From the NCBI GenBank assembly GCA_964501655.1, contig CAZCTN010000016.1, positions 1 to 64,000 of the forward strand: a DNA stretch of 64,000 nucleotides, in the 5' to 3' direction. How positions within the stretch are numbered: the stretch's first letter is position 1; each line of letters starts with the position of its first letter. This DNA comes from JAAYJK01 sp964501655 (GTDB lineage: Bacteria; Bacillota; Syntrophomonadia; Syntrophomonadales; Syntrophomonadaceae). A program made the position numbers and the translations under genes. This document shows, piece by piece, positions 1 to 8,482 of the stretch. The notes under the pieces are model-generated. The model saw only the letters and a program-made list of their open reading frames with translations, ran no database searches and was not told the origin of the DNA.

Positions 1-310
1 GAAAAGGCTTGGTGATATAGTCGTCCGCGCCCATGTTCAGCCCGGTAACAACACTCGCCTCATCGCCGGAAGCCGTCAGAAAGATAACAGGAATATCCCC
101 TGTTTCTTTGATTTCCGTGCAAACCGTAAAGCCATTTCCGTCAGGCAAAGAAATATCAACAAGCGCCAAGTCAAAATTATTCCCGGCAAGGGCGGTAAGG
201 GCTTCACCCCGCGTAGAGGCGTGGGTGACTGAAAAACCCTCCGAGCGGAGCAAAAGTATAAGGTTTTTAGCGATTGCCTTATCATCCTCAAGCAAAAATA
301 TCCGCGTCAT
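1..310 (-). CDS. OmpR/VanR-type response regulator, N-terminal receiver (partial, runs off window)
   Basis: Only the first ~103 residues are inside the window; the gene continues past base 1. The protein begins MTRIFLLEDDKAIAKNLILL, a receiver-domain beta1 with the acidic pair ED. It contains the phosphoacceptor region DLALVDISLPDGNG, the conserved Thr of ...IPVIFLTAS, and the Lys of DDYITKPF, so all catalytic receiver residues are present. The winged-helix output domain would lie outside the window, so the OmpR class is inferred from the receiver sequence. The ATG at 310 overlaps the stop of the upstream HTH gene (ATGA), so the two are co-transcribed and probably translationally coupled. The partner histidine kinase is expected beyond the left edge. 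Confidence 0.9.
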   Translation of the reverse strand, partial: MTRIFLLEDDKAIAKNLILLLRSEGFSVTHASTRGEALTALAGNNFDLALVDISLPDGNGFTVCTEIKETGDIPVIFLTASGDEASVVTGLNMGADDYITKPF

Positions 311-501
311 TTATATTCACCATCCTTTACTTCACTGCTCCTGTATCGTCCGTCAGCTGGTTTTTCAGCGTCAACCGGAATAAGCCAGGTATTTCCCATT
401 TTTTTAGCTCCCTGAATCCGACCGGCAGAGCAATGGTACACTACCATTCTGTCTGTGATTCCCCAATATTTCGCAGCTTCTTTTGTCGTTATATAATCCA
501 C
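307..501 (-). CDS. Excisionase-like helix-turn-helix DNA-binding protein
   Basis: About 64 residues. The core DYITTKEAAKYWGI followed by ...GRIQGAKKMGNTWLIP is the typical MerR/excisionase-type winged HTH (helix-turn-helix, then a wing ending in W-x-IP). An ATG lies upstream at 516 in the same frame, but the best ribosome site (GGGGGTG) sits ~6 bases before the GTG at 501, and family members normally begin right at (M/V)DYITTKEAA, so GTG 501 was chosen. Its TGA overlaps the ATG of the response regulator. Such small HTH proteins often accompany two-component genes on integrative elements. DNA target unknown. Confidence 0.75.
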   Translation of the reverse strand: MDYITTKEAAKYWGITDRMVVYHCSAGRIQGAKKMGNTWLIPVDAEKPADGRYRSSEVKDGEYK

Positions 502-773
502 GCATAACACCCCCATAGATCTATTATATTTCTTTTGACGGAAATATACAGGCTGAGGTATGATACAAAAGAATACGGCAACCAATTATCGATTTTGAAA
601 GGTATGGCAAGATCAAGAGGAAACGCAGGAGCAATGTTGAAATTATATTTATGGAAAGGCGAGAAAGAAAGCAACACCTTATAGCGCAAAGGGTGAGAAA
701 CAGGATTAAGAATTTCGTTCACCCAACGTGGCGATATAATGTCAACTTGGGATTAACAGAAGGAAGTGAGAAA

Positions 774-1877
774 ATGCAAATTGCACTGACCAAAAAATTA
801 GCGGATGCGATAGGAGTAAATTCTACATCAACACACAAGGATGAGAATCCACTGTTTTCCTGGACCGCAAACTGGACTAAAGTATGGGATAATCGTCGAG
901 CTGAGGATATGCTTGTTTTGGTGAACCACGCCACACGTTTTACTGTGGCAATTTACCAAGTTAAGCGGAAAGATATGAAAAATGTAGCGGAAATGATGAG
1001 GACGGCCATTTCAAACACGCTTCTTTTCATGAATCTAAACCCCGAACTTGTGGCGGAATATACCCGTTTGGCAGGGGAAGTAGAGTTTGTGCAAAACCGC
1101 AGCAGACAGACAGCTGCATGGGTAACAAGGGCGGGACTGGACAGTGCGTTCTATGTTGGAAGGGAATATAACGGCATCCCTAAAATGTTCAGTGATACGG
1201 TTGGAGTTCCTGCAAATTACCGACATGTGAATTATTCCGGTAAGAATAACGAGGGGTTTATACCTTACCTTGCAATGATTAACGCGCTATCTGACCTTAC
1301 CGGAAAGCAAGCCTATAAATGCCGTGCCTTTGAATTGCTGGTAACACTTGATTTAAAAGTATACCAGGCAGTGCGGAGGATTATTGTGCCTGCGGAACTG
1401 GAATTTGTACGTTTACACAAAGTGCTGCAGTCGGTGTTTGACTGGCAGAACTACCATCTTTATGACTTTACCATCTTTGATAACAATAAGCCTCCTATAC
1501 CGGTCGCCAGAATTGTTCCATTTGAGGATGACCTGGAGTACGATGAAGATGCAGTTTTAATGAAAGGGCATACATTGTCGGAGTTTTTGCCAGAGTACAA
1601 GCATATGCTCTATACCTATGATATGGGAGATAACTGGGAACATGAAATCCAGCTTATGCGTGTAATTGAGAATCACGACAAGGAATCGCCCTACTTGCTG
1701 GAAGCAAGTGGTCAAACACCGCCTGAGGATGTGGGCGGCGTAGGAGGATTCGTAAACTTCCGGGAAATTATGCTGAATCCTAGTCACCCAGAATACAGGG
1801 AAATGAAGGAATGGGCGAGGTTTTGGAAAACAGAGCTTAGTGATTGGGAAAGACGCCCAAGAGTGATACATTATTAA
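774..1877 (+). CDS. pRiA4b ORF-3-like protein with N-terminal DUF6933-type domain
   Basis: 367 residues from ATG 774, which has the ribosome site AGGAAGTGAG just upstream; the frame is open further 5' but without such a site. The N-terminal part (ALTKKLADAIGV..., NWTKVWDNRRAEDMLVLVNHATRF) resembles the DUF6933 family. The C-terminal half (YDFTIFDNN..., LMKGHTLSEFLPEYKHMLYTYDMGDNWEHEIQL..., PPEDVGGVGGF) is the plasmid pRiA4b ORF-3 (IS1096 TnpR-like) fold with its Y-x-YDxGDxWEH signature. Biochemical function is unknown; proteins of this family are common on plasmids and mobile islands. It sits alone, flanked by an excisionase-like gene and a decayed toxin, in keeping with an accessory region. 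Confidence 0.8.
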   Translation: MQIALTKKLADAIGVNSTSTHKDENPLFSWTANWTKVWDNRRAEDMLVLVNHATRFTVAIYQVKRKDMKNVAEMMRTAISNTLLFMNLNPELVAEYTRLAGEVEFVQNRSRQTAAWVTRAGLDSAFYVGREYNGIPKMFSDTVGVPANYRHVNYSGKNNEGFIPYLAMINALSDLTGKQAYKCRAFELLVTLDLKVYQAVRRIIVPAELEFVRLHKVLQSVFDWQNYHLYDFTIFDNNKPPIPVARIVPFEDDLEYDEDAVLMKGHTLSEFLPEYKHMLYTYDMGDNWEHEIQLMRVIENHDKESPYLLEASGQTPPEDVGGVGGFVNFREIMLNPSHPEYREMKEWARFWKTELSDWERRPRVIHY

Positions 1878-1947
1878 ATTGAATATGACATCAATATTAT
1901 TCTCCCAGTATTATGGCAGAAATTCAAGCGGAGGAACAGCTCCGTGA

Positions 1948-2208
1948 AGCATATTTTATATTGCCGATGATTCTGGTGATGTAGATATTGCACTTGGATA
2001 TTTAGACAAGATCGAAAGAGCAATTAATCGTCTTCAGGAATATCCGGAGTCGGGTAGCGCTCCTCGATATTCGATTTTAAAAAAGCAAGAGTATAGAGTG
2101 GTGATTATCGAAAGACATCTTGTTTTTTATAAGATAAATGAAGCAGATAAGTTAGTAATTACATACGCCATTGTCGATGGAAGGAAAGAATATCGTAATT
2201 TGATATAA
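1948..2208 (+). pseudogene. 5'-truncated RelE/ParE-family toxin
   Basis: An open frame of ~86 codons without a usable start. It reads SIFYIADDSGDVDIALGYLD..., then AINRLQEYPESG..., EYRVVIIERHLVFYKIN, ending VDGRKEYRNLI. This is the body and C-terminus of a ParE/RelE-type ribonuclease/gyrase toxin (YIAD, L-x-xxPxxG, YRxxxxxxxxxFY). A TGA (1945-1947) lies directly in front and the N-terminal ~10-15 residues of the family are missing. Sequence before it, in another frame (MAEIQAEEQLREA...), could be antitoxin tail or toxin 5' end shifted by an indel. The antitoxin is not present. Confidence 0.65.
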
Positions 2209-2235
2209 TAGTTGAATTATTATACTTATACCTTC

Positions 2236-2288
2236 AATGATTCTGGATAGCTGGGGTGCGCATTGTGGCTCTGCTGCCCCGAATCATT
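2236..2288. repeat. Imperfect long inverted repeat (8-bp perfect outer arms)
   Basis: AATGATTC at 2236-2243 pairs perfectly with GAATCATT at 2281-2288, and a GGGG/CCCC pair lies inside (2253-2256, 2277-2280). It falls between the broken toxin and the convergent ABC permease. It could be a bidirectional transcription barrier or the scar of a mobile element; no T-tract follows. Confidence 0.3.
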
Positions 2289-2348
2289 CCTTAACGATCT
2301 GAATAACGAAAAACCAAAATGCGTTATACAACACCATATTCTGACCCA

Positions 2349-3098
2349 TCACGCCTCATCGCCCCGCATTTTGTGCCGAAAAGCAAGGACTGCCAGGGCA
2401 TAGAAGACCACCGCGTATCCCAATACAACTGCGAGGTGTGGCATTATTAGGATGAAATTGCCACTGATAGCTTCCTTAGCTGCTTCCACGCTATGATAGA
2501 AGGGCAATGCTCCTGCAATTTGCTTGAATGCCCCGCCGATTAGGTCAAGTGGAATCCAGACACCGGAAAACCAGCCTGCAATGTTAATGAGAAGCGCTCC
2601 GCAGATGCCGCCCACCGCTTTGTCGTTTAAAAAGCTGCCGCATAGCAACCCCAGTCCTACAAAAAGAATGGCGATGAGTAGCACGACCAAAACGGCAAGT
2701 AGTGTGTTGACAGACAAAGGCAAGCCGAGTAGAGCCGCTGCCCCAAAAGTGATACTCCCCTGTATCGCCGCCATGACAAGAATTGGCAAGGTGTACCCAA
2801 AAATGAAATCCAGTGCCGTCATGGGAGATGCGAACAAGCGCATCAAAAACGACGTAGTTCGGTCTTTTGCCAAAAGCATCCCGGAAAATAATGCAAAGAA
2901 TGAGGTGCCGAAGGTGGCAATGCCTGGTGCGGTCTTCTCGATTGAGAACATCGTGTTATTTGCCTCGGCAGGAATCGCCGAATTGATAACAGAAAACAAG
3001 AATAGTAATACCAAAGGAAACCCCAGTCCGAAGAATAGATTGATTGGGTCACGCAGAATTTCCTTAGTATTACGCTTTGCAAACAGGAAAATCTTCAT
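2349..3098 (-). CDS. ABC-2 type exporter permease
   Basis: 249 residues with about six hydrophobic segments: one after the cytoplasmic start (LFFGLGFPLVLLFLFSV), then FFALFSGMLLA, the segment beginning YTLPILVMAAIQ, LAVLVVLLIAILFVGLGLL, GICGALLINIAGWF and a C-terminal one ending in FYALAVLAFRHK. The layout and the mid-protein motif ...SPMTALDFIFGY match the ABC-2 (drug/natamycin-type) permease family. The ATG at 3098 overlaps the stop of the upstream ATPase gene by 4 bp, so the two make one exporter. Substrate unknown; a small-molecule or antibiotic efflux role is only family inference. Confidence 0.88.
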   Translation of the reverse strand: MKIFLFAKRNTKEILRDPINLFFGLGFPLVLLFLFSVINSAIPAEANNTMFSIEKTAPGIATFGTSFFALFSGMLLAKDRTTSFLMRLFASPMTALDFIFGYTLPILVMAAIQGSITFGAAALLGLPLSVNTLLAVLVVLLIAILFVGLGLLCGSFLNDKAVGGICGALLINIAGWFSGVWIPLDLIGGAFKQIAGALPFYHSVEAAKEAISGNFILIMPHLAVVLGYAVVFYALAVLAFRHKMRGDEA

Positions 3099-3820
3099 AG
3101 CACACCTCCAGAGAGGGTGATAAAGGCGTCCTCAAGGTTTGTTGTGCCAGTTTGCTCGGTTAACTCAGCCGATGTGCCAACCGCCGCCAGCCTACCTTTC
3201 GTCATCACACCGATACGATCAGACAGTGCCTCCACCTCTTCTAAATAATGAGTAGTGAGAATGATTGTTACTTGATTTTTTAGTTGCTTGATGGATGCCC
3301 ACAGTTCACGGCGGGCAAGCACATCCAGCCCCAGCGTCGGCTCGTCAAGAAACAGAATTTGCGGGTTAGATATCAGTGCCATCGCTATAGAAAGCCGTCG
3401 CTGCATACCGCCCGATAGCGTTTTGGCTTTTTTACTAAGCACATTGTCCAAACCGAACCGTGATGAGGTCTCCATTGCACTTTTCCTTGAGGTTTCTATA
3501 TTCTGTCCGTAAATCCCCGCAATAAGCTCTAAGTTCTCAAGTACGCTTAAATTAGGCGCAACCGCAGTTTCCTGTGGGGACACGTTGGTTTTTTGCTTTA
3601 CGGCGTTAGGATTTTCCTTAATGCTGTCACCGAGCAACACTGCATCACCATCGGTGGGTTGGATGAGACACGAGAGCATTTTAATGGTAGTAGTTTTTCC
3701 AGCGCTATTCATACCCAAAAGGGCAAATAATTCACCTTTCTCAATAATCAGGTTCAAGTTGTCTACCGCTGTTAGTGCAGCATATTTTTTGGTTAGATTA
3801 GTGATGGTTATAGCACTCAC
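3095..3820 (-). CDS. ABC exporter ATP-binding protein
   Basis: 241 residues from a GTG at 3820, preceded by the ribosome site GGAGGTG. Walker A is GMNSAGKTT (the usual GPNGAGKTT has P-N-G here changed to M-N-S, but the GK-T/S core is intact). A Q-loop region follows (NVSPQETAVAPNLSV), the signature is LSGGM, Walker B is ILFLDEPT, and the H-loop is TTHYLEE. It partners the overlapping permease gene. Only ~20 bp upstream the sequence switches to an Rhs/YD-repeat remnant on the other strand, so the natural upstream gene (often a TetR or MerR regulator in such operons) and promoter seem to have been lost. Confidence 0.92.
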   Translation of the reverse strand: MSAITITNLTKKYAALTAVDNLNLIIEKGELFALLGMNSAGKTTTIKMLSCLIQPTDGDAVLLGDSIKENPNAVKQKTNVSPQETAVAPNLSVLENLELIAGIYGQNIETSRKSAMETSSRFGLDNVLSKKAKTLSGGMQRRLSIAMALISNPQILFLDEPTLGLDVLARRELWASIKQLKNQVTIILTTHYLEEVEALSDRIGVMTKGRLAAVGTSAELTEQTGTTNLEDAFITLSGGVL

Positions 3821-3842
3821 TGATCATCCACCTCCGGGATAG

Positions 3843-4414
3843 TCTCTCCAAATATTGTCAAGCTGAATCCAGATCCTGGATCACAGAATATTATAACCCA
3901 ATTTGACTTTAGTTATAATGAAGCAGGATACCTAATTGATGAATACTCCAATCTTTCCGATCTCACAGACACCTGGCAGAGCAGTGAAATAAACTGTACC
4001 AGCGAAAACCGTGTGGCCAGCTACAATGGACAGATAGTCAGCTAGGATGCCGACGGCAACATGACCTATGGACCTCTAAACGGGCAAATGACCTCCTACA
4101 GCTTCGATTCCCGCAACCACCTTAGCGCAGCAGGAAACAGCAGCTATACCCCCTTCCTTTACAACGGCCAGTACGGCGTTATGACCGATAGAAACGGCCT
4201 CATCTGCATGCAGGCCAGGTACTACAACCCAAACCCGGACGTGCATAGATTCGTTTCAACCGATATACTGGAAGGGGACATCAGTGACCCGCCGCGTTTG
4301 AACAGGTATGCGTATGGTTCAAATAATTCGGTAAATGGTATAGAGCTGACGGGGCATCAGGTTACAACGTATATGGTTGGTATCTTGATGGAGAAGAAGT
4401 ATCAAAAACAGTGA
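3843..4414 (+). pseudogene. Rhs/YD-repeat protein C-terminal remnant
   Basis: One frame reads through from about 3843 with a TAG at 4043-4045 and no start codon at its 5' end. Before the stop it encodes YD-like repeats (FSYNEAGYLIDEYSN..., NRVASYNGQIVS); after it come DADGNMTYG..., SYSFDSRNHLSAA and the Rhs-associated core: DRNGLICMQARYYNP..., HRFVSTDILEGD, LNRYAYGSNNSVNGIELTG. A short unrelated tail follows the core, where intact Rhs proteins carry a variable toxin. The truncated start and in-frame stop make this a dead fragment. It abuts the ABC exporter promoter on one side and the P-type ATPase on the other. Confidence 0.8.
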
Positions 4415-4427
4415 GAGGAGGGTTTAT

Positions 4428-7160
4428 ATGAATAAGATAAAGCATGCGGGCAATTTGCACGATGAAAAATGGCATAGTATGGAAGAAGAAGCTATTTTAC
4501 AAGAGTTGGCAAGCAACAGGGAAGGCCTTGGTTCGGCTGAAGCAGCCAAGCGGCTTTTGACTTACGGACCAAATGCTCTGCCGTTAAAAAAACCGCCTAC
4601 AGTCTGGATGGTATTAGTGCATCAAATCAAGAATCCGCTGATCTTTATTTTGATTACGGCTGCAATAGCCTCCCTGGCAATAGGGGAAATTACGGATGCC
4701 TTCTTCATTTTGCTGGTTATTGGGTTGAATAGTGCATTGGGAGCATACCAAGAATATAATGCTGAAAAAAACGCAGCCAGTTTACAGAACCTGCTAAAAA
4801 TCAAAGCCCGAGTTCGGCGTGAAGGCAAAGAAACGGAGCTCTTTTCCGAAGGACTTGTGCCTGGGGATATCGTGCTATTGGAATCAGGCTATAAAGTTCC
4901 GGCCGATATTCGCCTTCTTGATAGTCATAATTTATCATCGGATGAAAGTTTTTTAACCGGAGAATCTATAGCGGCTGTCAAAAAAATAGGAATACTGCCT
5001 TTATCCACCATTGTTAGTGAACGCAAAAACATGGCTTATGCCGGTTCCGGCATTGCATCCGGCCGTGGAACAGGTGTTGTTGTGGCTACCGGGATGAATA
5101 CTGAAGTTGGCAAGATTGCGGGGAATGTCAATGAATCGGAAAGTGCCAAGCCACCTTTGGTTATGCGCATGGAGCGCTTTACCAAACAAATAAGTATTCT
5201 GGTAGTCTTCATTAGCTTATTATTAGCGATGATGATGGGTTTTCAGGGATATGATGCAGTTTCAATATTTTTCTTTGTTGTCGCCCTTGCCGTATCGGCA
5301 ATACCGGAGGGGCTCCCGGTAGCACTTACTGTTGCATTGTCTGTTGCGGTATCCAGAATGTCCAAACGAAATGTTATTGTGAGAAGATTGCCTGCAGTGG
5401 AAAGTTTGGGCAGTTGCACCGTGATTGCCAGTGATAAAACGGGTACTTTAACCGTTAATCAGCAAACTGCCCGTCAGGTCTGGTTGGAAAGCGGACAGCT
5501 TTTTAATATTTCCGGCCAGGGGTATAACGGAGAGGGCGCGTTTACGGAATCAGCAGGCAAACCTCTTACGGATGAAATGAGAGCAGAGCTTCTGAAGTTA
5601 AGTGACTTGGTGGTTTTAGCCAATGAGGCTGCCCTTGTCCAAGAAAACGGAGAATGGATATATTACGGAGATGCAATGGATATTGCTTTTTTGGCTATGA
5701 GTTATAAATTAGGCAGAAGCCCTGAAGAGGTAAAGACGAGGAAGCAATTGGTTGGGATGATTCCTTATGAATCCGAAAGAAAATATTCAGCAGCTTTTTA
5801 TATTTATGAGGGATTTACCTCTGTGGCGATAAAAGGAGCCGTAGAAAAAGTCCTGGATTATTGCAAAATTGCTGAAGATGGTAATAATCCGGGCAACTTC
5901 AAGCGGAAGCAAATTGAAATGCAGGCTGAAATGATGGCCAATCAGGGTTACCGAGTGCTTGCGGTGGCTGGTGGCATATGTTCAAATTTTCAGAATAAAG
6001 AAATTTATGAAGGTGAAGATTTACCAGACCTGATTTTCCATGGGCTGGTTGGATTTATTGATCCTTTGCGGCCGGAGGCAATTGAATCTGTTAATCGCTG
6101 CAAGAGTGCAGGGATAAAAGTAATTATGATTACAGGCGATCATCCCGGTACTGCTTTTGCTATCGCGAAAGAACTTGGCATATCGGATAGGGATGAGCAA
6201 GCTGTTACAGGATTACAATTAAGTGAATCCGGTTCACCAGATAGTCCGCTTTTTGGCAACCTGGTTTCTTCTTCTCATGTATTTGCCAGAGTATCTCCGT
6301 CTCAGAAGCTGGAAATCGTAGAATCTTTGATAAAACAGGGGGAATTCGTGGCGGTTACGGGGGATGGGGTGAACGATGCTCCTGCTTTGCGCCGCGCAAA
6401 CATCGGTGTGGCTATGGGTTCCGGTACTGACGTAGCCAAAGAGATCAGTTCCATGATTGTTGCTGATGATAACTTTGCTTCCATCGTATCCGGTGTTGAA
6501 GAAGGAAGGTTTGCTTACGATAATGTACGCAAGGTGATTTATTTACTGATATCTACAGGGGCTGCTGAAGTTGTACTATTTATCGCTTCTGTAGTTGCAG
6601 GCCTGCCTTTGCCGCTTTTGGCGGTACAGTTGCTATGGCTGAATCTTGTAACCAACGGAATTCAGGATGTTGCCCTTGCCTTTGAAGGTGGGGAACCGGG
6701 AGCGATGCAACGAAAACCCAGAAAACCCCAAGAGAAAATATTTGATACCCAAATGATCGGTCAAACAATCATTGCCGGATTAACAATGGGTGGGATCGCT
6801 TTTGGCCTTTGGTTCTTCCTTGGGGAAATAAAAATGATGGATGAAGCCCATGCCCGCAGTATTGTTCTCTTGCTTATGGTTTTATTACAGAATGTACATG
6901 TATTTAATTGTCGTTCGGAATTGTCATCGGCGTTTAGGGTGCCGCTCAGTAGGAACTATCTTCTGATTTTAGGCGTGCTGTTAGCGCAGGGACTTCATGT
7001 TTTAAGTATGCATTTGCCCTTTATGCAGCATGTTTTGCGGGTAGAGCCCATTACCCCTTTTGAATGGCTGAGTGTATTAGCTTTTGCCCTGCCACTTCTT
7101 GTTGTGGTGGAGATTTACAAGATCATTAATCGAACAATCATCAAGAGAGACGCAGGTTGA
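4428..7160 (+). CDS. Cation-translocating P-type ATPase (P2-like)
   Basis: 910 residues, ribosome site GAGAGGAGGG before ATG 4428. Domains in order: cation-ATPase N-terminal region (EGLGSAEAAKRLLTYGPNAL), M1-M2, actuator domain with TGES (LTGES near residue 180), M3-M4 with PEGLP (SAIPEGLPVALT), phosphorylation motif DKTGTLT (Asp ~336), nucleotide-binding domain, the TGD motif (MITGDHPGTA), the hinge GDGVNDAPAL, and a C-terminal membrane domain with M6 LLWLNLVTNGIQDVALAFE. Length and motifs fit the P2 Ca2+/Na+/H+ group. The M5-M6 ion-site residues (NLVTNGIQD) differ from SERCA, so the ion cannot be assigned. No regulator gene adjoins it. Confidence 0.93.
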   Translation: MNKIKHAGNLHDEKWHSMEEEAILQELASNREGLGSAEAAKRLLTYGPNALPLKKPPTVWMVLVHQIKNPLIFILITAAIASLAIGEITDAFFILLVIGLNSALGAYQEYNAEKNAASLQNLLKIKARVRREGKETELFSEGLVPGDIVLLESGYKVPADIRLLDSHNLSSDESFLTGESIAAVKKIGILPLSTIVSERKNMAYAGSGIASGRGTGVVVATGMNTEVGKIAGNVNESESAKPPLVMRMERFTKQISILVVFISLLLAMMMGFQGYDAVSIFFFVVALAVSAIPEGLPVALTVALSVAVSRMSKRNVIVRRLPAVESLGSCTVIASDKTGTLTVNQQTARQVWLESGQLFNISGQGYNGEGAFTESAGKPLTDEMRAELLKLSDLVVLANEAALVQENGEWIYYGDAMDIAFLAMSYKLGRSPEEVKTRKQLVGMIPYESERKYSAAFYIYEGFTSVAIKGAVEKVLDYCKIAEDGNNPGNFKRKQIEMQAEMMANQGYRVLAVAGGICSNFQNKEIYEGEDLPDLIFHGLVGFIDPLRPEAIESVNRCKSAGIKVIMITGDHPGTAFAIAKELGISDRDEQAVTGLQLSESGSPDSPLFGNLVSSSHVFARVSPSQKLEIVESLIKQGEFVAVTGDGVNDAPALRRANIGVAMGSGTDVAKEISSMIVADDNFASIVSGVEEGRFAYDNVRKVIYLLISTGAAEVVLFIASVVAGLPLPLLAVQLLWLNLVTNGIQDVALAFEGGEPGAMQRKPRKPQEKIFDTQMIGQTIIAGLTMGGIAFGLWFFLGEIKMMDEAHARSIVLLLMVLLQNVHVFNCRSELSSAFRVPLSRNYLLILGVLLAQGLHVLSMHLPFMQHVLRVEPITPFEWLSVLAFALPLLVVVEIYKIINRTIIKRDAG

Positions 7161-7398
7161 TGGAGATGCAAACAACTCGGGCTGTAAGATAATGATTGAG
7201 AAATGGTATCTGATTTTATGCCAGATTCAGGATCATATGTTGTGCATTGACTATATCGTTGTTTGCAGGCAGGATTATGGGTGGCTGGTGCGGTACTAGG
7301 ATGTATATGAAACTATTAATGGGAAAGGAACGGGAAAAGGCAGCTTTGCCTTATAAAGCCGAATTACTATTTTTCAAAATTATCTGGGGGAGTATAAA

Positions 7399-7713
7399 GT
7401 GAAACTTAACCACAGAGCATTATTTTTTGTTATTGTTTTAATAATCATTTTATTAATGGTTTTGGGGAGCAAAATATTTGGAACCGGTTATACCTCTGCG
7501 ATAACAGATAAAAATGGCAAAACAATACCGGGGAGTATAGCGTCATTGGAAAAAGTCAACCTTGGAGGAATGGAACAGAGCATCCTTTTTAGAGGATATA
7601 ATAAGGACAATCCAATTTTACTATGGCTGCACGGCGGGCCAGCTTTCTCGCAAATGCCAATTGCACACCATTATGATGAAACGTATCACTCCATATTAGG
7701 AATTTACATGTAA
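7399..7713 (+). pseudogene. Truncated alpha/beta hydrolase (N-terminal part only)
   Basis: 104 residues from a GTG preceded by GGGGGAG. A signal-anchor (LFFVIVLIIILLMVLGS) is followed by SIASLEKVNLGGMEQSILFRG, then NPILLWLHGGPAFSQMPIA, the oxyanion-hole HGGP motif of S33 prolyl-iminopeptidase-like hydrolases. The protein stops shortly after, before the nucleophile elbow, the acid and the catalytic His; full members are 300 residues or more. The following sequence does not continue the fold in another frame, so this is a 3'-deleted gene. It may still be expressed as a membrane stub. Confidence 0.7.
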
Positions 7714-7800
7714 AGAGTGTACTAACATAACAGGCAGTTATAAAATAGACATGTAAGAATACAACATGGCCCTTGCATTCAGGAGGAAAAGGGAGACCTT

Positions 7801-8325
7801 ATGGCAATTATCTTAAAGAACCAAAAAGGAATGAACATCATTGGTCAGGGTGGCAAGATTATTCTATTTACTTTCCCGTCTTTTATTGCAGCGGTAATAG
7901 TTCATATTTACTTACCAGTATTTGCAGCCCTGCCTCATAGTATTAGCTTTATCAAGCCCATGGGATATATATTACTGCTTGTCGGCCTAATCCTTTGGGG
8001 GATGGCGCTAATCCAATTATTATCCGGCTTTTTCCAGGGCAAACTAATAACCACTGGCGCATACCGGGTGGTTCGTAATCCTCTATACTCAAGTGTGGCA
8101 TTCTTTATTCTTCCCGCGGCAGCGCTGATAACACTAACCTGGGTCTATTTTATTACTTCGGTTTTTTTGTATACCGGTGTAATGATTTTCGTCCGAGAAG
8201 AGGAGAAGCAGCTCACGAAGGTCTTTGGCCAAGAGTATGCAGATTATAAGTCGACAGTCAGTCGAATGGTTCCATTCTTTAAACCCCACCAGGCAGGGCA
8301 GGATATTTTCCGGTGCAGGCCATAA
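7801..8325 (+). CDS. Isoprenylcysteine carboxyl methyltransferase-like integral membrane protein
   Basis: 174 residues with four to five membrane segments and a ribosome site (CAGGAGGAAAAGGG) upstream. The C-terminal half carries the ICMT/phospholipid-methyltransferase signature: TTGAYRVVRNPLYSS, then REEEKQLTKVFGQEYADYKSTVSRMVP (EE...FG-x-EY-x-xY). In bacteria this SAM-binding fold methylates lipids or small molecules and is rarely characterised; the true substrate is unknown. It follows a truncated hydrolase and precedes a convergent regulator gene. Confidence 0.85.
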   Translation: MAIILKNQKGMNIIGQGGKIILFTFPSFIAAVIVHIYLPVFAALPHSISFIKPMGYILLLVGLILWGMALIQLLSGFFQGKLITTGAYRVVRNPLYSSVAFFILPAAALITLTWVYFITSVFLYTGVMIFVREEEKQLTKVFGQEYADYKSTVSRMVPFFKPHQAGQDIFRCRP

Positions 8326-8482
8326 TATTATGCGGATATTAACAGCAAGCACTTTAATTAAGACTGTTCTATTATTGTTAATAATGCTGTCCATAACTGC
8401 AGTAAACATACTTATTCATGTAAGGCACCGCCCCGGGGTTCTCACCCTATGGCTGCATATATGGTCCGGCCCCATGCGGGCT

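Noticed and set aside
7161..7299. Open frame extending past the P-type ATPase stop
   Set aside because: It starts within the ATPase in another frame, has no ribosome site and no family-like sequence.
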